NCBI RefSeq assembly: GCF_031877795.1
Contig: NC_133931.1
Location: 132,284,621 to 132,348,620, forward strand
Source of the DNA: Strix aluco
Lineage: Eukaryota; Chordata; Aves; Strigiformes; Strigidae
DNA length: 64,000 nucleotides
Direction: 5' to 3'
Shown in pieces: positions 1 through 64,000 of the stretch (position 1 is the first letter of the stretch; each line of letters begins with the position of its first letter). The translations under genes were made by a program, and so were the position numbers. A model generated the notes under the pieces. The model ran no database searches, was not told where the DNA came from, and saw only the letters and a list, made by a program, of their open reading frames with translations.

Positions 1-1520
1 TTATCAGCCTCTTTTTGTAACCTTTCCTGGCATTCCCCTTTATTGCTGTTCTGAATACAAGTTAGGGGCATCCATTGGGCGCTCATCTATAATCTTATCT
101 TGTATCTTACTGTGCAGTTCGTTGTTCCAAGTGGACAATGCCATTTTCAGTTGCCCATACAACTCTTTCTCTCAGAAGTTCTTTCATACACATCTTTCAG
201 GCTTTCTTCTAGAGAACTATCCCTAAAATAGACTGTAAAAAAAACCTATGCAGCCTTCCTTCAAAGTTATCTCAAATCCCACTGCTGTCATGATGCATTC
301 AGGAAACTGAGAATTGGTATCAGTCTGTGGCATTTTCACTGGGGAGTGCTCTTTTTAATTTATTTGTAGATTTGTAAATATGTTGTGTGCTACATTTTGC
401 AGTATAGATAGTTTATTTATTTAGTTTATACTAAATACATACTCTAACACCACTCTTGCTCCCTTCTTGTTTCTTACTTCAATTTCTCTTATAAATATTA
501 CAAGCTCTTTTGCTTTAAGAACAGCTTTTCTGGGAGTGCACAGTAACTAGTACAATATCCCCTGACAGACAAATAATACTAATTTATTTTTTTTTTAGCT
601 CTACTCACATGACACTGATGAGATTTCCAAAAACACTTATTCTCCCCAGACACCTGTAGCAGCATATAGACAATAATAAGACTCAGCACTAAATAATGTG
701 ATGGCAAAAAAGTAATTAAGTTCAAAGATGTCAGATGGTTTGAGGCATTAATATTGTGGCATGTCAGCTCATTTCATCGCATTAAAATAATGTAAAAATA
801 CAGTTGGAAAACCAAACCTATGCAGTATTGCACACATCAGTCCAATCAAAATCTTTTCACAATCATGATTTCACCCCTATTTTTAGGATAGTGAGGCAGA
901 TAGAGATTCCCACTGCTGCCAGTCAGAGCTTTATATATCAGGAGAGGAAAATGGGATGGAGAAGTACTTATGTTCCGTGTATATACAATGCCAGACATAA
1001 TAGGATCATGATTAACCACTAGGTCACTCAGGTGCTATGACAGTAAATGGGAAAAACAGCTGAATTAAAGTTGGCTAGGGAATATTCTGAATTTAATTTC
1101 TTAAAGGTGTGAGAATCCCAGGTCATTTCAGATATAATCAGGATATTCTGATTTTATATGAAACAAAAAAACCCCAAAAATATAAAACTCAGGCCCACTG
1201 GATTGCATAACTTCTACATCACTTCAAGAGAGTTCAGTGTGAAAGGTGATATGAAAGTGCAAGTTGTTAACCACTGTTGCAGATGACTGAGCATTTTGTT
1301 TATTCTCTAACCAGATTCTGCTTCAGGAGTCTGTACCACAACTAATTAACCATAATGCTTTATAATTGTATAAACAGAATATATAATAGATCTGTATGAT
1401 ATATAATTAATTCTGCCCTTAAGGAAAGCTTTTGTAAGTCAAATTATGTGCTGTTTGAAAACTGCATTTTTATGTTCTCTCTTATAAGGCAGGTATATTT
1501 CCTTGCCAGCAGGGCTCAGG

Positions 1521-1544
1521 GAACGTTCTAGAAAAGAATGTTCA
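1521..1544. promoter_or_regulatory. Heat-shock-element array overlapping a GRE-like site
   Basis: Five trinucleotides stand at exact 5-bp intervals: GAA (1521), TTC (1526), GAA (1531), GAA (1536), TTC (1541). The first three form a perfect nGAAnnTTCnnGAAn trimer, the consensus bound by trimeric HSF1. The right half also reads AGAAAA-gaa-TGTTCA (1530-1544), which matches 10 of 12 fixed positions of the glucocorticoid receptor element AGAACAnnnTGTTCT. It lies about 10.7 kb upstream of the GLCCI1 start codon. The pattern is seen directly; binding and any link to GLCCI1 are inference, and such a site can occur by chance. Confidence 0.4.
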
Positions 1545-2423
1545 TTACGGCCAGCCAGGTGTTTTCTTGCAGGACTGACTACTGGGAGCCTCATCTCCGA
1601 AGCTGAGGTGGTTGCAGCTGCCTCTGCTCCTTCCTTTATGCAACCCGCAGTGAGGAAAGGGGCTTTGGTACAGAAATTTGTCTGGTTTTAAAAGATCAAG
1701 CTCACTTGCTGTTGTCATGCAGTAGTTATTTGTTTAATCTTGAGTTTTGTTGGCTTTACTTTTCTGTATTTTTTTGTGTATTACATTCCAGGCTCAACTC
1801 CATCATTGCTACTGGTCTGCAAGACCAGAACAAAACCCCAAACAAACACAAATATTTTGTTTCTGGATTATGACCCATAAATAAGCACAGCCCAATGTGG
1901 TTAGAGGATCACCATTCTTCCATCTGGTGTTTGATGTCCTTCCCATGAAAAAACAAAGGACACACAGGAGTTCAGGAGACCTGGGGAAGCAGACACCTGA
2001 TTTCATTAGATGAGGGCCTGCTTCCTTGAAGTGACAGAACAGGCAACATCCATCTTTAAGACCTGTTCAATCAAAGGTGTGGAAGTGCCATGTCACCCTT
2101 ATGTGGGGACTAGAACTTTGTACGTCCCAGGCTGTGGCTGGTAGAGAAGTCTTGAAACACGAGGCTTAGCAGAGCTGATTCAGTCCAGCGAAAGACTCCA
2201 CCAGACTGTCTTCAGAGAAAACCTGTCATTGTAAGATGCTAATCAGAGCCAGTAGCCACCCAAGCGCCCCAAGATGGGAAACTCCCATCTACCTATTACT
2301 GTGCTGATGGTCTAGTTAGAGATCCATTTCCAAGGGCCACTGTGCCTTGGGGCTTTTGATGACTCTTTGGGCATCTTAAATGTACGTGGTAAAATAAGTT
2401 AATATGAAGATAAGTTGCTTGCT

Positions 2424-2472
2424 GAAAGGAAGGAAGAAGAAAGAAAGAAAGAGAAGAAAAGAAAGAAAGAGT
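2424..2472 (+). repeat. Purine-rich (GAAA/GGAA)n low-complexity tract
   Basis: About 50 bases made almost only of G and A, as imperfect GAAA, GGAA and GAAGA units. This is simple low-complexity sequence with no coding content. Confidence 0.8.
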
Positions 2473-4578
2473 GAGCAAAGAGCAGAAGCCTCCTTGATCT
2501 AGCCACCACTCAGCTGAATGGGAGGCAGAGGTTCACATTACACTCCTCTGGAATGATAATCACACCCTTCCTCAAGCCTGACACACCACTGGGAGGATTA
2601 TCTTTGCATGGCAGCCTAGATCCTTCTCACTGATAACGCTGCTGTATCTGAGAAGTATTTGGCAGAACTGTCGCCATATGCACAAACAGAGGAGCTGACT
2701 CTCCTAACCTCAGAGGCTTGGTATGGGGAGTAGTCTGTATGAACTTCTGTGCCCTCCAGATCAACTCTGCAGATCACCTATGTAACTTGTAGAACAAAGC
2801 ATACAATTTCCTTGGGGAGCTTTGAGGTGGTTTTATTAATTGGTTTCCAAACCTTTTGAAGTAACATTTTTAAGGTAACAAGATTTTTCTTCTTCCATTG
2901 CTTGCCCACCCACATCCACTTCTGAATTCAGAGCTGTCTTCTGTCCTCTTGTAAGCCTAGAAGTCCCCCAAAATTTCTTTTTTTTCCTCTTCTTCCCAAA
3001 TTTAAGAGATACAGCTTCTACCGTTGCATGATCAACTGCACTTCTTACTCCCCTTCTCTATACTTCTTATGATCTCACATATCGTCCTTTTTCCAAATAC
3101 ATTTTTGGTTTAACATTGCCTCTCACATAACAGAGATAGATACACTGTCTGCTGGAAGAGCCAAAGCCATAACTCAGTACTATAGGAGAAGGTCTTCCCC
3201 TTGAGACATTTCATCCTGGGCTTATAATAACTGAACAATTGCATCAAAGAGACCAGTTTCTGCATGATGACACTGATTTCAGCTGTTTATTTGAATGTAG
3301 TAGTTCTGTCTCCAACAGTAGTGGTTACATTATATCTCAAGCATCAGGGAAATTACATGTGCCTACATCTACCTGGCTGGTCAGTCCAGGTTTGCACATG
3401 ACAAGCTTGGAAATAATTTCTTCAAGTAATGTGTGGGCCTTTTGTCATTTAAGACTACAAAGAATCTGAAGAAATTATCCAAAAGATGTGCTTCATCGGA
3501 ACTGCTCTGATCTCTCAAAGAAAGAACTCTCTTTATGGGCAAATAACACATCGATGTGCCAAATAACACTTTTCTTTCCAAGGTCCCATAAATCTCACGC
3601 TACTCTTGAGAGTAATAAATGTTGCAATAATGCTGTCCTTGAATGCAGGCAAGACTATAAGAGCTCTGACTGGTAGTGATTCTGTAATTATGTTTGATTA
3701 CAGACATGCTCCTACTGTACCAATGCAAAGGGGTTATTTGTTGCCTCCTATCAGTCTCCTGGATTCTACTGGAGACCAAGAGCATGCCGTGCCAGCATAC
3801 ACAGCTTACTCAGCTGTCTTCCTCAGAGCTTTGTCACTAAAGCGTAGCATTTAATAGCAGGACCTGTGATAGTTGGGCGTGCAAAACCTTTCATGGAACT
3901 GTAATTAAAACGCCATGTAGCTACATCAGTGATGGCCACTTCTAAGAGGATCCTGAATTTCAGCAGCTCTTGAGGGCTCGATCTTGCAAATAGAGTTTTA
4001 CTTCACAGTGCAAGGGCTAAAGTTACTCATGCCTTTACTATATTACAATTACATCAAGAACCAAACTGACAATGAGAAATAAAAAAAAAATCTATACCCA
4101 TAATATTGTCCATGCTTTCTACTACTACAAAACTTAAAAAAGGAAAAGCTCCATTAAGTCAAGTAGCCCTCCCTCTGTCAATGAACAACAAAAAAATCAT
4201 GCCTTACAATTTATTCTCCAGTGCTTTGTTTATTCGGTATTAAATGACTCATGGAATAAGGTTTCCACCTCTCCCCGTGGGAGATTATCCCAGCTGCTGA
4301 GACCTACTAGCAGTTCCCTTTCCTTTGTCTCTCTTTTAATGATGCCTAAGTTTTGCATTCTATTTTAGTTTGGGATGTAAAACCTACAAAGGAAATTCAC
4401 ATCCCCAAACATGCTTTTAAATGCAATTAAGGCTGTGACATGAACCCACAAACCCAAGGAAACATGCAGTTAAACAGAAATACATCATATATTTCACTTA
4501 AATACCATGCCACCTCAACAGTATACTTTTAAACTAACCGAACGCTTCCTTGTTTTTACAGGTTTGTTCCTTAGTGTT

Positions 4579-4607
4579 ATGTAAATGCACTTTTATTGTA
4601 TGTAAAT
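4579..4607 (+). promoter_or_regulatory. Twin octamer-like motifs (ATGTAAAT x2)
   Basis: Two identical ATGTAAAT octamers start at 4579 and 4600, 21 bp apart, which is about two turns of the helix. ATGTAAAT differs from the canonical POU/Oct octamer ATGCAAAT by one base. The surrounding sequence is AT-rich and resembles the composition of conserved vertebrate non-coding elements, but conservation cannot be judged from one genome. Confidence 0.25.
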
Positions 4608-7169
4608 GAGCATTAGGCAACTGCTAAAGCCTGTTTTATAGCTGTCACACCAACAAACCACATTTACAAGTAAATATTTATTCTACAGGCAAATATATTA
4701 CCTGCCTGGAAATAATAATTATTTCCAGCATTTCGTCTCAGTGCTGTGACTCTGCTCTGGCCCCATAACCTGTTGTATGCATAGAAACTCTCAAAATGGA
4801 ACATCCTTACTAAGAGTACATCACTTACGGAGTAGCAAACCCTAAAATTCTTTACACAATGTGGCTCTCTAATACGTTTTGTTCTTATTCTTCTTACCAG
4901 GCTGCAAAATCTATTTGACAAGATAATATTCTTTTACTTTGAGGATATAGAGACAGCATGTTTACTTCCCAGTAGTGGTTGTGGAGTCCACTGTGTCACT
5001 CAACAGCATCCCATTTGGCTGGTAAAGGAACAGTGGTGACAAGCTCCAAATAAAGTTCAGTGCTGTTTGTTGTGCAGAAGAAAGAACAAGGAAGAGAGAA
5101 CAAGGCTTTATCTGTAAGAAAAAGTAAAGTAGGATAAATAAAGAAGTAGAGGAAATCCAGAGCAGGACTCTGAAACGGAGGCTGGAGTTCCCAAACCCTC
5201 AGATTTGCCTTTTAAATCAGTATTGTCAAAATGTACCCTTTTTAACAGCAGCACAAACCCAACAGCTAGGGCACTGGTGTGGTAGGGGAACTCATGTTTA
5301 ACGCAGTTCCAGAAGAATAACACAAAACCAGATATAGACCAAATCAAGAAATCTTAATGGAAAGATGTCAGGGACTCTACCATCAGACGCTTACAACTGT
5401 TCTAATGGATCATAATGGCTTCAAATCTACCTTGTTAAGCAGACACTGCTCATTTAAGAAGTAAAATGCCATATAAATCAAAGTACTATACAGCACATTT
5501 GTGCTTTTCTAATATCCTTAGCAAGGTAACTGCTCACATGAATGATGCCTTTCATTTATTATATTTGGTATGATTAGTAATAAATATAGCATTATGAATA
5601 TATTCAAATTGCTACTCATATTTGCTTACTCTTTCTACCTTTTCAATTCAAGGTACTTTTGCTGTCCATCATACTTAACATAGAGTACCTAAGCTACTCT
5701 GAAAATGTAATTTGCTTCCTCACGACGATTCTATGATGTAGCATGAGGGTGTTTTATAAATAGGAAGAATTATCTTCATTATGTCCATGCAGCATTAAGT
5801 GTTGCATTATTTAGCTATTATTGTTATTATTGATATTCTACAGATAAGACACTGGCAAGAGAAATTAAGGTAAAAAATGCTAGAAGCATCTATTACATTT
5901 GACACAACAGGTTATCAGAATACTTACCATTTTACACTGTTTCAATCAGCTTCACTTTGGTGTACAGCAACCACACAAATTTGGCCACAAGTGTCCTCAT
6001 ACTGATTGCCTAGAAATGGAATAAGAAGAAAACAAATGTGCAAAAGCCATCAGCTACTCCTGTGAAGGGACTTGGGCTTAGTCCCAGCTGTGACAATTGG
6101 ATTTTTTTTCCTAGGTGATGAACTGGGGAAAGGGGATGGAGATGGTGATTGAGTCAAGTGACCAAACTCGGAACAGCAACATAGAGCAGCGCTGCTGGCT
6201 GGAGAAAACTCAGCTTCTCGTGGGGTACAGTCTGACATGGCTGACTTGTTAGCTGAAGAAAAGTGTTGAATGGAATTACCTGTACCAATGGATAGAAAGA
6301 AAAACTTCAGACTGAATGAGGAGCCTGGAAAGAAGAAGGATTGGTGATTTTAGCTGTGAGTTGAATGTTCACCTTTATGTTAAACCAGATGCCTAAGGAA
6401 TACATAATTCAAAAGTCCCGAGTGGTTGGCCTATTTTCCTGAAGAAGAGAAGAGGATGCAGCAGCAGGTCTGATTCCAGATGAGATAAGATTTTCTTATA
6501 ACAAAAGTAATGGTTAATGGGCAGGTTCTGGTTTAAGTGAGTTATTCAGTATCACAAAAAAGCTTCTGGCAGACAGGAAAAAAAGGCAATTATCCAAAAT
6601 GCTATTCAATTTTCTTAAGGGAAAATCTTAAGGTTCTTTTTCTGTAGTTTCCTGGCTTGTTCATTATGCAGTCCTTACTCATAGTGACAATCCTGTGCAC
6701 CCAAATGAAATACAGTAACATTTGGCATTTGACTAAGAAGCCAGCACTATACCTTTTTGCTGAAATTTGATGCTAAAATTAATTCTGAAATTTTCCAGTT
6801 TGTGAGTATTCATAGATACTAATTTGACCTAGTATAAATACTGTTGGACTCCACAGGTCTAACATTCTTTTACTTAGTGCCTTTTCCCCATCTCCAGGAA
6901 AAAAAAGACTCGAGGAAAGGAAATCTAACACTTGACCACAAGTTTGGCCCTAAACTGGATGATGAGCAATGGGTTTCCTTTTGTTGTTGGAAGATAACTA
7001 GAGCTTGTAGAGACTTAAAAGTCTTCATGAGTTGGAAGTGCTGTAGGTGGCACTAAATGGGGAGGCAGGAATTTTACCTGCCTCTACCTGCCCCATTTTG
7101 GCTCCTGCTCTCCTTTATTCTCTGTCCCTGAATCCTGGCCTTCCTACCCATTCCAAAATACTTTCCCTC

Positions 7170-7188
7170 TTTTTTTTTTTTTTTTTTT
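7170..7188 (+). repeat. Poly-T run (19)
   Basis: An uninterrupted run of 19 T. No flanking element was recognised that would make it the tail of an antisense retrocopy. Confidence 0.85.
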
Positions 7189-9736
7189 AATGTCTTGCCC
7201 CATTTCTCACTCCTCTGCATTTCACTCAGACTTCTCAACTCCAACCTCTTCCCTGGTGAGTGTCAACAAAACCAGCAGTGGGGATAATGACTTTGTATCA
7301 GCAGCCCTGGAGAATTCAAGGCCATAACTGCAAGGTAAGTCCCAAGAAGCTTGTGGACAGAGAGCCCTCAGCTGATCTGAGATCATATCTGTGCCATTGA
7401 ACATTTGGGAGCTGTGAGAAGATGGAGTGTGGTTGATAAAGGCAGTGTCCAGCTGTCAAAAAGCCTTGTAGTAAAAATAATCCCATCTATTTTGCTTTTC
7501 CCATGACTGTCTTGTTCCAGCTAGAGCTCTTTTTTAAAGGCAAAACAGGCCAAAACCAAAACCAACACCTCCGCAGCTTGAGATAGACATTTTCTAGGAA
7601 AATTTGCCACTCCTTTTTCAGCAGAGCTACTCAGTGTCAGATAGCAGCATTTCACACAGGGGACCTAATTACAGGCGGCGCTCCCATTCCTGCCCAGGGA
7701 TGCTGCAAGTGCAAAGTGGCAAGCTTATTTTAGACCCAGTTTTATCATTTGAGAGCTATGCCTTGTGTTGTCTGGGGTTGTTCTAGTCATTGGCCACAGC
7801 TAACGCCTTCTGGTTGTCTCAGGATATTACTGGGATGTAAGTACTTCATCTCGTAATTTCTCTCTTCCCAAACATAATATTTCCAACTGTATATTCATTA
7901 CAAATAAATGAAATACAGGGGAATGGATTTGAAGATACGTGAAGATAAATGCACCCTTTCTCATTACTATTTTGTGTTAGGTGCTGTGTGAAAACCTTGG
8001 AGACCATCACAAAGGTCTCAATTCTAAGTAGAGTGGACTAAGGGCAGCAAAGAAAACATAGACAGAGGGAGATAAGAGAGACATAAAAATAATGAAACAA
8101 GCAGCTAGATACACTGAGATCAGAGTATTGATGGCCTTATGCCCAGGTAAGTGCTTAGAAACAAAAGATATGTCAAGATTTGAAGAGTTTGTCCTCTCTA
8201 AAACCTTCAAGTAGGAACAAAATAAGGATTAGGATTGCACAGTGTCTAGTGACTGCTTAAACCTTCTGGGCTTCCATGGCTCATGGCATTCAAGTAAACA
8301 TGTTTCTGCCCTTGAGAGATGAACCCATTAGTAACTGATAATAGTAGGAGAGATGTCTGTAGCTTTGCTCCACACTTGCCTGTCATTGCCCCACTCCTTG
8401 AGTTCACTCCCTTGCTCCCATGCTCTCCCTGTGATGCATAATTTCCACTGCTTTCAGGATGCCTCTCCCAGAAGCTATGCTAAGGACACCCAAAAGGATT
8501 TAAGTTTTAGAAATACCCGTTACCTCCAGTGTAAACTCCTTTAAGCACATGCCATCTGACAAAGTAGTTTCTTAAAATGGAAAAGAGAAGCAAGAAATGC
8601 ATCTTATGTGGCTTTTGAAAAGTTGTCTCAAGGTATTTAAGGCAAACATGGGTTTTTGAAAGATAGGAAGATTCTGACAGGAGTTCAGTTTTTGCTTCGC
8701 TTTCCCAGTTATATCTTCTGAATATTACAGAGCAATGGTATTCCCTGAAGGAAGTACTCTGAAACCTAGACTGAAAACATAATGAAAAATTCAGCAGTTG
8801 GCGTACCACTTTAAAATAAGGAAGAATACTTTCTTTATCTCTTCTGAAATCACTCTTTCCTGGGCACATGGCATGATGATGTTATACTATGTGTGCTAAT
8901 TCTAGTTAAGAAAGGGATGAAGATGGAAATAACTTCTGGGGAGCAAAGTCTCCCCTGTACGGCTGTTGACGTGCCTGGTAACAGTTTGACTGGAAGCGGC
9001 CCCAGTGGACCTTCTCTTCTTTGCTTGCTTTGAAGGCTGTGAAGGCAATGTGTCAGTTCAATTTGGACTGTAAGGTTGTGGCATGGTCATCAGCTTGTTT
9101 GGTAACTTTTTTTGCTACTGATATTTTATACTGCTGTGTCTTGTGGTTTGGTTGTGGGGGGTAGAGGCGGGGGGGCTTGGTTTTGTTCTGGGGCTTGTGG
9201 GATTTTCTTTGTGTCACACGTTTACCTTGTCTTTATGCATCTATTCTTCCTATTCAAATACTTCACTTGTTTTGACAGGGAAGAACGTGATGGCAGTATT
9301 TGCAGGGACTGTAGAATAGTGTCTAAACAGCTAAATTCAAGAGTTATACTAGTTCATCTTTATTTTAATCTGATGTAAATCTGAGCACGGGCAATAGCTG
9401 TAATGTATCAGCTATTGTCCTAGTCAAAGATGCACCTTCTCTCTCAGCTGACACCGAATGATTTTTGGTCTATAAGACATTACTGTATCAGCAATGTTAT
9501 CTGACAAAGTTACAGATTTAGGAAAACGTGCATGCTGTTTAAAACATGACTGGTATTAGTGTGGGCAGACTACTTCTACAGGTGACTGCTTTACAGCCAT
9601 TTTGATCCCAGTGCAGTGAAGCAGAAAAAATAAACTAGATAGACTTCATAAGCTGTGATTAAGCACAGTGCAAAATCCTTGGGGGAAGAAGTCTCTACAC
9701 CACAGTTTTACAAACAAATCTGGCTCATGCTAGCAG

Positions 9737-9756
9737 AAAAAAAAAAAAAAAAAAAA
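9737..9756 (+). repeat. Poly-A run (20)
   Basis: An uninterrupted run of 20 A. The upstream sequence does not resemble a processed gene, so I treat it as a simple repeat rather than a retrocopy tail. Confidence 0.85.
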
Positions 9757-11249
9757 GACTGGACTAATGGAAAAATATATGGTTGCTGATTTTTCTTAAA
9801 ATTAATTTATACGGGTGGCTTTGTTGACTGAGCACATGTTCATGTGGATGTGGGGTGTATTATTCCAACCCTTTCTGTAACATAACCACGGTGACTGCAT
9901 CACATGGTGCTAGTGCAAACAAAGTCTCGTTAACAGCCCATGAATAGATGCATTTTCCTAGAATAGTTTCTCGTTGGGACTATGGGTTGGTTCCTGGGCT
10001 ACCAAGGGATAAGGGTAGGTAGGGACAGCAGTAGCCTGAAGTGTGCTACAAGACAATTAGGAGTGTTTATCATATAATCAAAAAGAGTACAAGGGATATA
10101 GTTAATTCTGTGACACTTTTACTTGATTACTGATGGATTGGAAGGCAGTATCTTATATAGTAGAATATAGCTTGTTAAAACACCAACCATTCTACTTCTA
10201 CCTATATTCTGTGTCTTTTTGGTTCTCTTAAAGCCTGCACTTTGAATCTGAGAGGCCATCACACTGAGCTAGCTTCCTCCACGAAGCAACAAGACTCACC
10301 GCATTTTTCCTTCACCTCCATTAGCATACCATTTGCGTCAGAGCCAACATAAGCACTGCTCTCTCAATGGACTCAGCTCAACTTATCTTTCTGATCTTAT
10401 AGCCATTTATTTTCTTAGCTATTAAGCTACTCATCTTAATCTTTTCTTTCTGTCCCATTGTCTATTGTTATCAATTCATCTAGTGGGAGCTCCTTGTCCT
10501 AGAACAAAAACACTTTTCTTAATACCGCTGTAAAACTTTTCATTTTCCTCTTGACATTCTCTGAAAAGTGGTTTTGGATGTACATTAGGAAAATATTCAT
10601 ATATATTCCATATACACTTATACGAAATGATGAAACTACACTTAATTAGACTTGACGCTTTGATCTTTTAGCGAAAGAAAAATTATTGTAAAGTTTTGAC
10701 AGTCACACACGATGGATGTGCATAAACTTCATTGCAGGTGATTTTGGCTCTGTTTCTGAGCCTTCCCCGCATGGGAGTGGAGAAAGTGGGTGAGAGGTAG
10801 AGTCTTCTGGGATTCGGGCTAGTGCAAGTCTTGGTTGAGAGTCCTTGCTCTCTTTCGTTACTATCAAGTCAGCATCCTCATGAAGTCAACTTTAAACTCA
10901 AGAGCGCGCCTCAGCACCTTACTGAACAGGTCCCCCGGGGGCTGCTGTCGTCCCTTCCCACTGCCAGTACAACCCAGTGCTCCCAATTTACTCAGCCCCG
11001 CGGGCTCGGCCATCCCACCGCACCGAATCCCGGAGGCGGTGGGGAACCGCCGGGGGAGGCCATTTTTACCGGCCGCCTGCGCACCCCGCGCTGGGCGGCC
11101 CGGGCGGAGGCAGCCTGGCGGGCAGAAATCGGCCGCTGCCCTGAGGGAAAAGCGGGACGAGCACAGGGGCTCCGAGCCCTCGGAACGGCTACTCTCTCGC
11201 CCCCCCAACCCCCGCCACGCTGAGCCGCCACCCCCGACAGCGCCCGGGC

Positions 11250-11255
11250 CACGTG
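11250..11255. promoter_or_regulatory. E-box CACGTG
   Basis: A palindromic CACGTG inside the CpG island, the core bound by USF and MYC/MAX-type factors. It sits about 50 bp upstream of the tandem GC boxes. Occupancy is inferred only. Confidence 0.4.
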
Positions 11256-11300
11256 CCGGCGGGGGCAGCCGCGCCCGCCTCCACCGCCCCGAAGGGCCCG

Positions 11301-11395
11301 CACCGCCCCCGGCGGGCAGCACCGCCCCCGGCGGGCAGCACCGCCCCCGGCGGGCAGCACCGCCCCCGGCGGGCAGCACCGCCCCCGGCGGGCCG
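11301..11395 (+). repeat. Five-copy 19-bp GC-box minisatellite
   Basis: Five head-to-tail copies of CACCGCCCCCGGCGGGCAG start at 11301, 11320, 11339, 11358 and 11377. The first four are identical and the last differs at one base (CCG instead of CAG at its end). Every copy carries CCGCCCCC, an Sp1/KLF-type GC box in reverse orientation, so the array gives five evenly spaced sites about 0.8 kb upstream of the start codon. The near identity of the copies points to recent expansion. Confidence 0.95.
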
Positions 11396-11537
11396 CGGCC
11401 GGCCCCGCCCCCCCGGGCCGCCTCCCCGCCCCTCCCGCCACTGCCACATCCCACTTCCCTCCGCCCGCCCCCCCGCCCCCGACGGCGGGCCCGCCCCGCT
11501 GCGCCGCCCCGCCTCCGCCGCGCGGCACCGCCCTCTC

Positions 11538-11609
11538 ATTGGTTGAGAATCGAGAGCGACGGCGCCTCTGGGCAATAGAGCCTGAGCTGGCGCGGCGGCG
11601 GCGCCCAAT
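11538..11609. promoter_or_regulatory. Two CCAAT boxes
   Basis: ATTGG (an inverted CCAAT) is at 11538-11542 and CCAAT at 11605-11609, 67 bp apart in the CpG island. They are typical NF-Y sites of TATA-less promoters and are the best sequence pointer to a core promoter. The start site is probably within about 100-150 bp downstream, which is inferred. Confidence 0.5.
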
Positions 11610-11853
11610 GGTAGTGCTCGGCTGTCGCCCCTGCCTGTCGCGGCCGGGCGCCGGGGCTGCGCGGTGCCATTCGGAGGCAGGGCGGCGCGGGGAGCGGATG
11701 GTGCTGGCCGCGGCTCCCGGGCGCTGGCGCGGGCAGGAGCAGGAGCTGGCTGCGAGCGCCTCCCCCCCTCCCTATCCTACCCCCTCCGGCTGCGTGCGCC
11801 CTCGTCGCGCCCCGCCGTTGACCGCCCTGAGCCGGCGGCGCTGTACGATGTGA

Positions 11854-64000
<52,147 letters not shown>

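Larger units (their letters stand above)
1..10800. other. Upstream intergenic region, no gene recognised
   Basis: AT-rich DNA upstream of the GLCCI1 CpG island. Short open frames occur on both strands, but none exceeds about 120 codons and none shows a recognisable domain, codon bias or paired splice sites. I read them as chance. Contents that can be named are a GAA/TTC heat-shock-like array near 1521, a purine-rich tract near 2424, twin octamer-like sites near 4579, and poly-T and poly-A runs at 7170-7188 and 9737-9756. Unrecognised enhancers or non-coding exons, including a divergent transcript from the CpG island, cannot be excluded. Confidence 0.6.

Noticed and set aside
3239..3854. Cluster of 60-80 codon frames upstream of the gene
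   Set aside because: Frames overlap on both strands, none resembles a known protein and no consistent splice structure was found.
10822..11608. Long open frames on both strands in the CpG island (up to about 250 codons), rich in Pro, Ala, Gly and Arg
   Set aside because: Very GC-rich DNA lacks stop codons in every frame. These frames overlap one another on both strands, run through the minisatellite and show no domain.

Overview
The window is vertebrate nuclear DNA, most likely from a bird. It holds the promoter, CpG island and first six coding exons of one gene on the plus strand, GLCCI1 (glucocorticoid-induced transcript 1, FAM117 family). The avian call rests on a typical 5'-truncated CR1 LINE in intron 1 (18614-19560, minus strand), low overall repeat content, compact introns and no mammalian-type SINEs. 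I cannot name the species.

Layout. Positions 1-10800 are AT-rich and look intergenic: I found no convincing exon, but there is a heat-shock-element / glucocorticoid-response-like cluster near 1521-1544 and a pair of octamer-like sites at 4579-4607. Positions about 10990-13260 form a very GC-rich CpG island with a five-copy 19-bp GC-box minisatellite, an E-box, two CCAAT boxes, a long polypyrimidine tract ending in 23 consecutive C, a short upstream ORF and coding exon 1 (12184-12637). Coding exons 2-6 follow at 33693-33844, 42365-42451, 50622-50738, 53820-53972 and 60790-61000. All have GT/AG borders, and the joined frame stays open for 391 codons plus one base. The C-terminal exons (roughly the last quarter to third of the protein) lie beyond the right edge.

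Introns. Intron 1 (21 kb) carries the CR1 copy, a much older sense-oriented CR1-like relic (about 24260-24880) and a candidate retroviral-type solo LTR (about 28075-28690). Introns 3 and 4 each carry a decayed stretch that I read as the tyrosine-recombinase region of a DIRS-like retrotransposon, both in the gene's orientation, on either side of the 117-bp exon 4. This is the least expected content of the window.

The encoded protein is largely disordered. It has a conserved N-terminal block, the FAM117-type Arg/Ser core, a short coiled coil and two Thr-Gln-Thr motifs of the kind bound by dynein light chain LC8; one of them is completed only by the exon 2-3 splice. I found no tRNA, rRNA, CRISPR array, operon or second confirmed gene. 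Family and repeat assignments were made by reading translations and from memory, not by database search.
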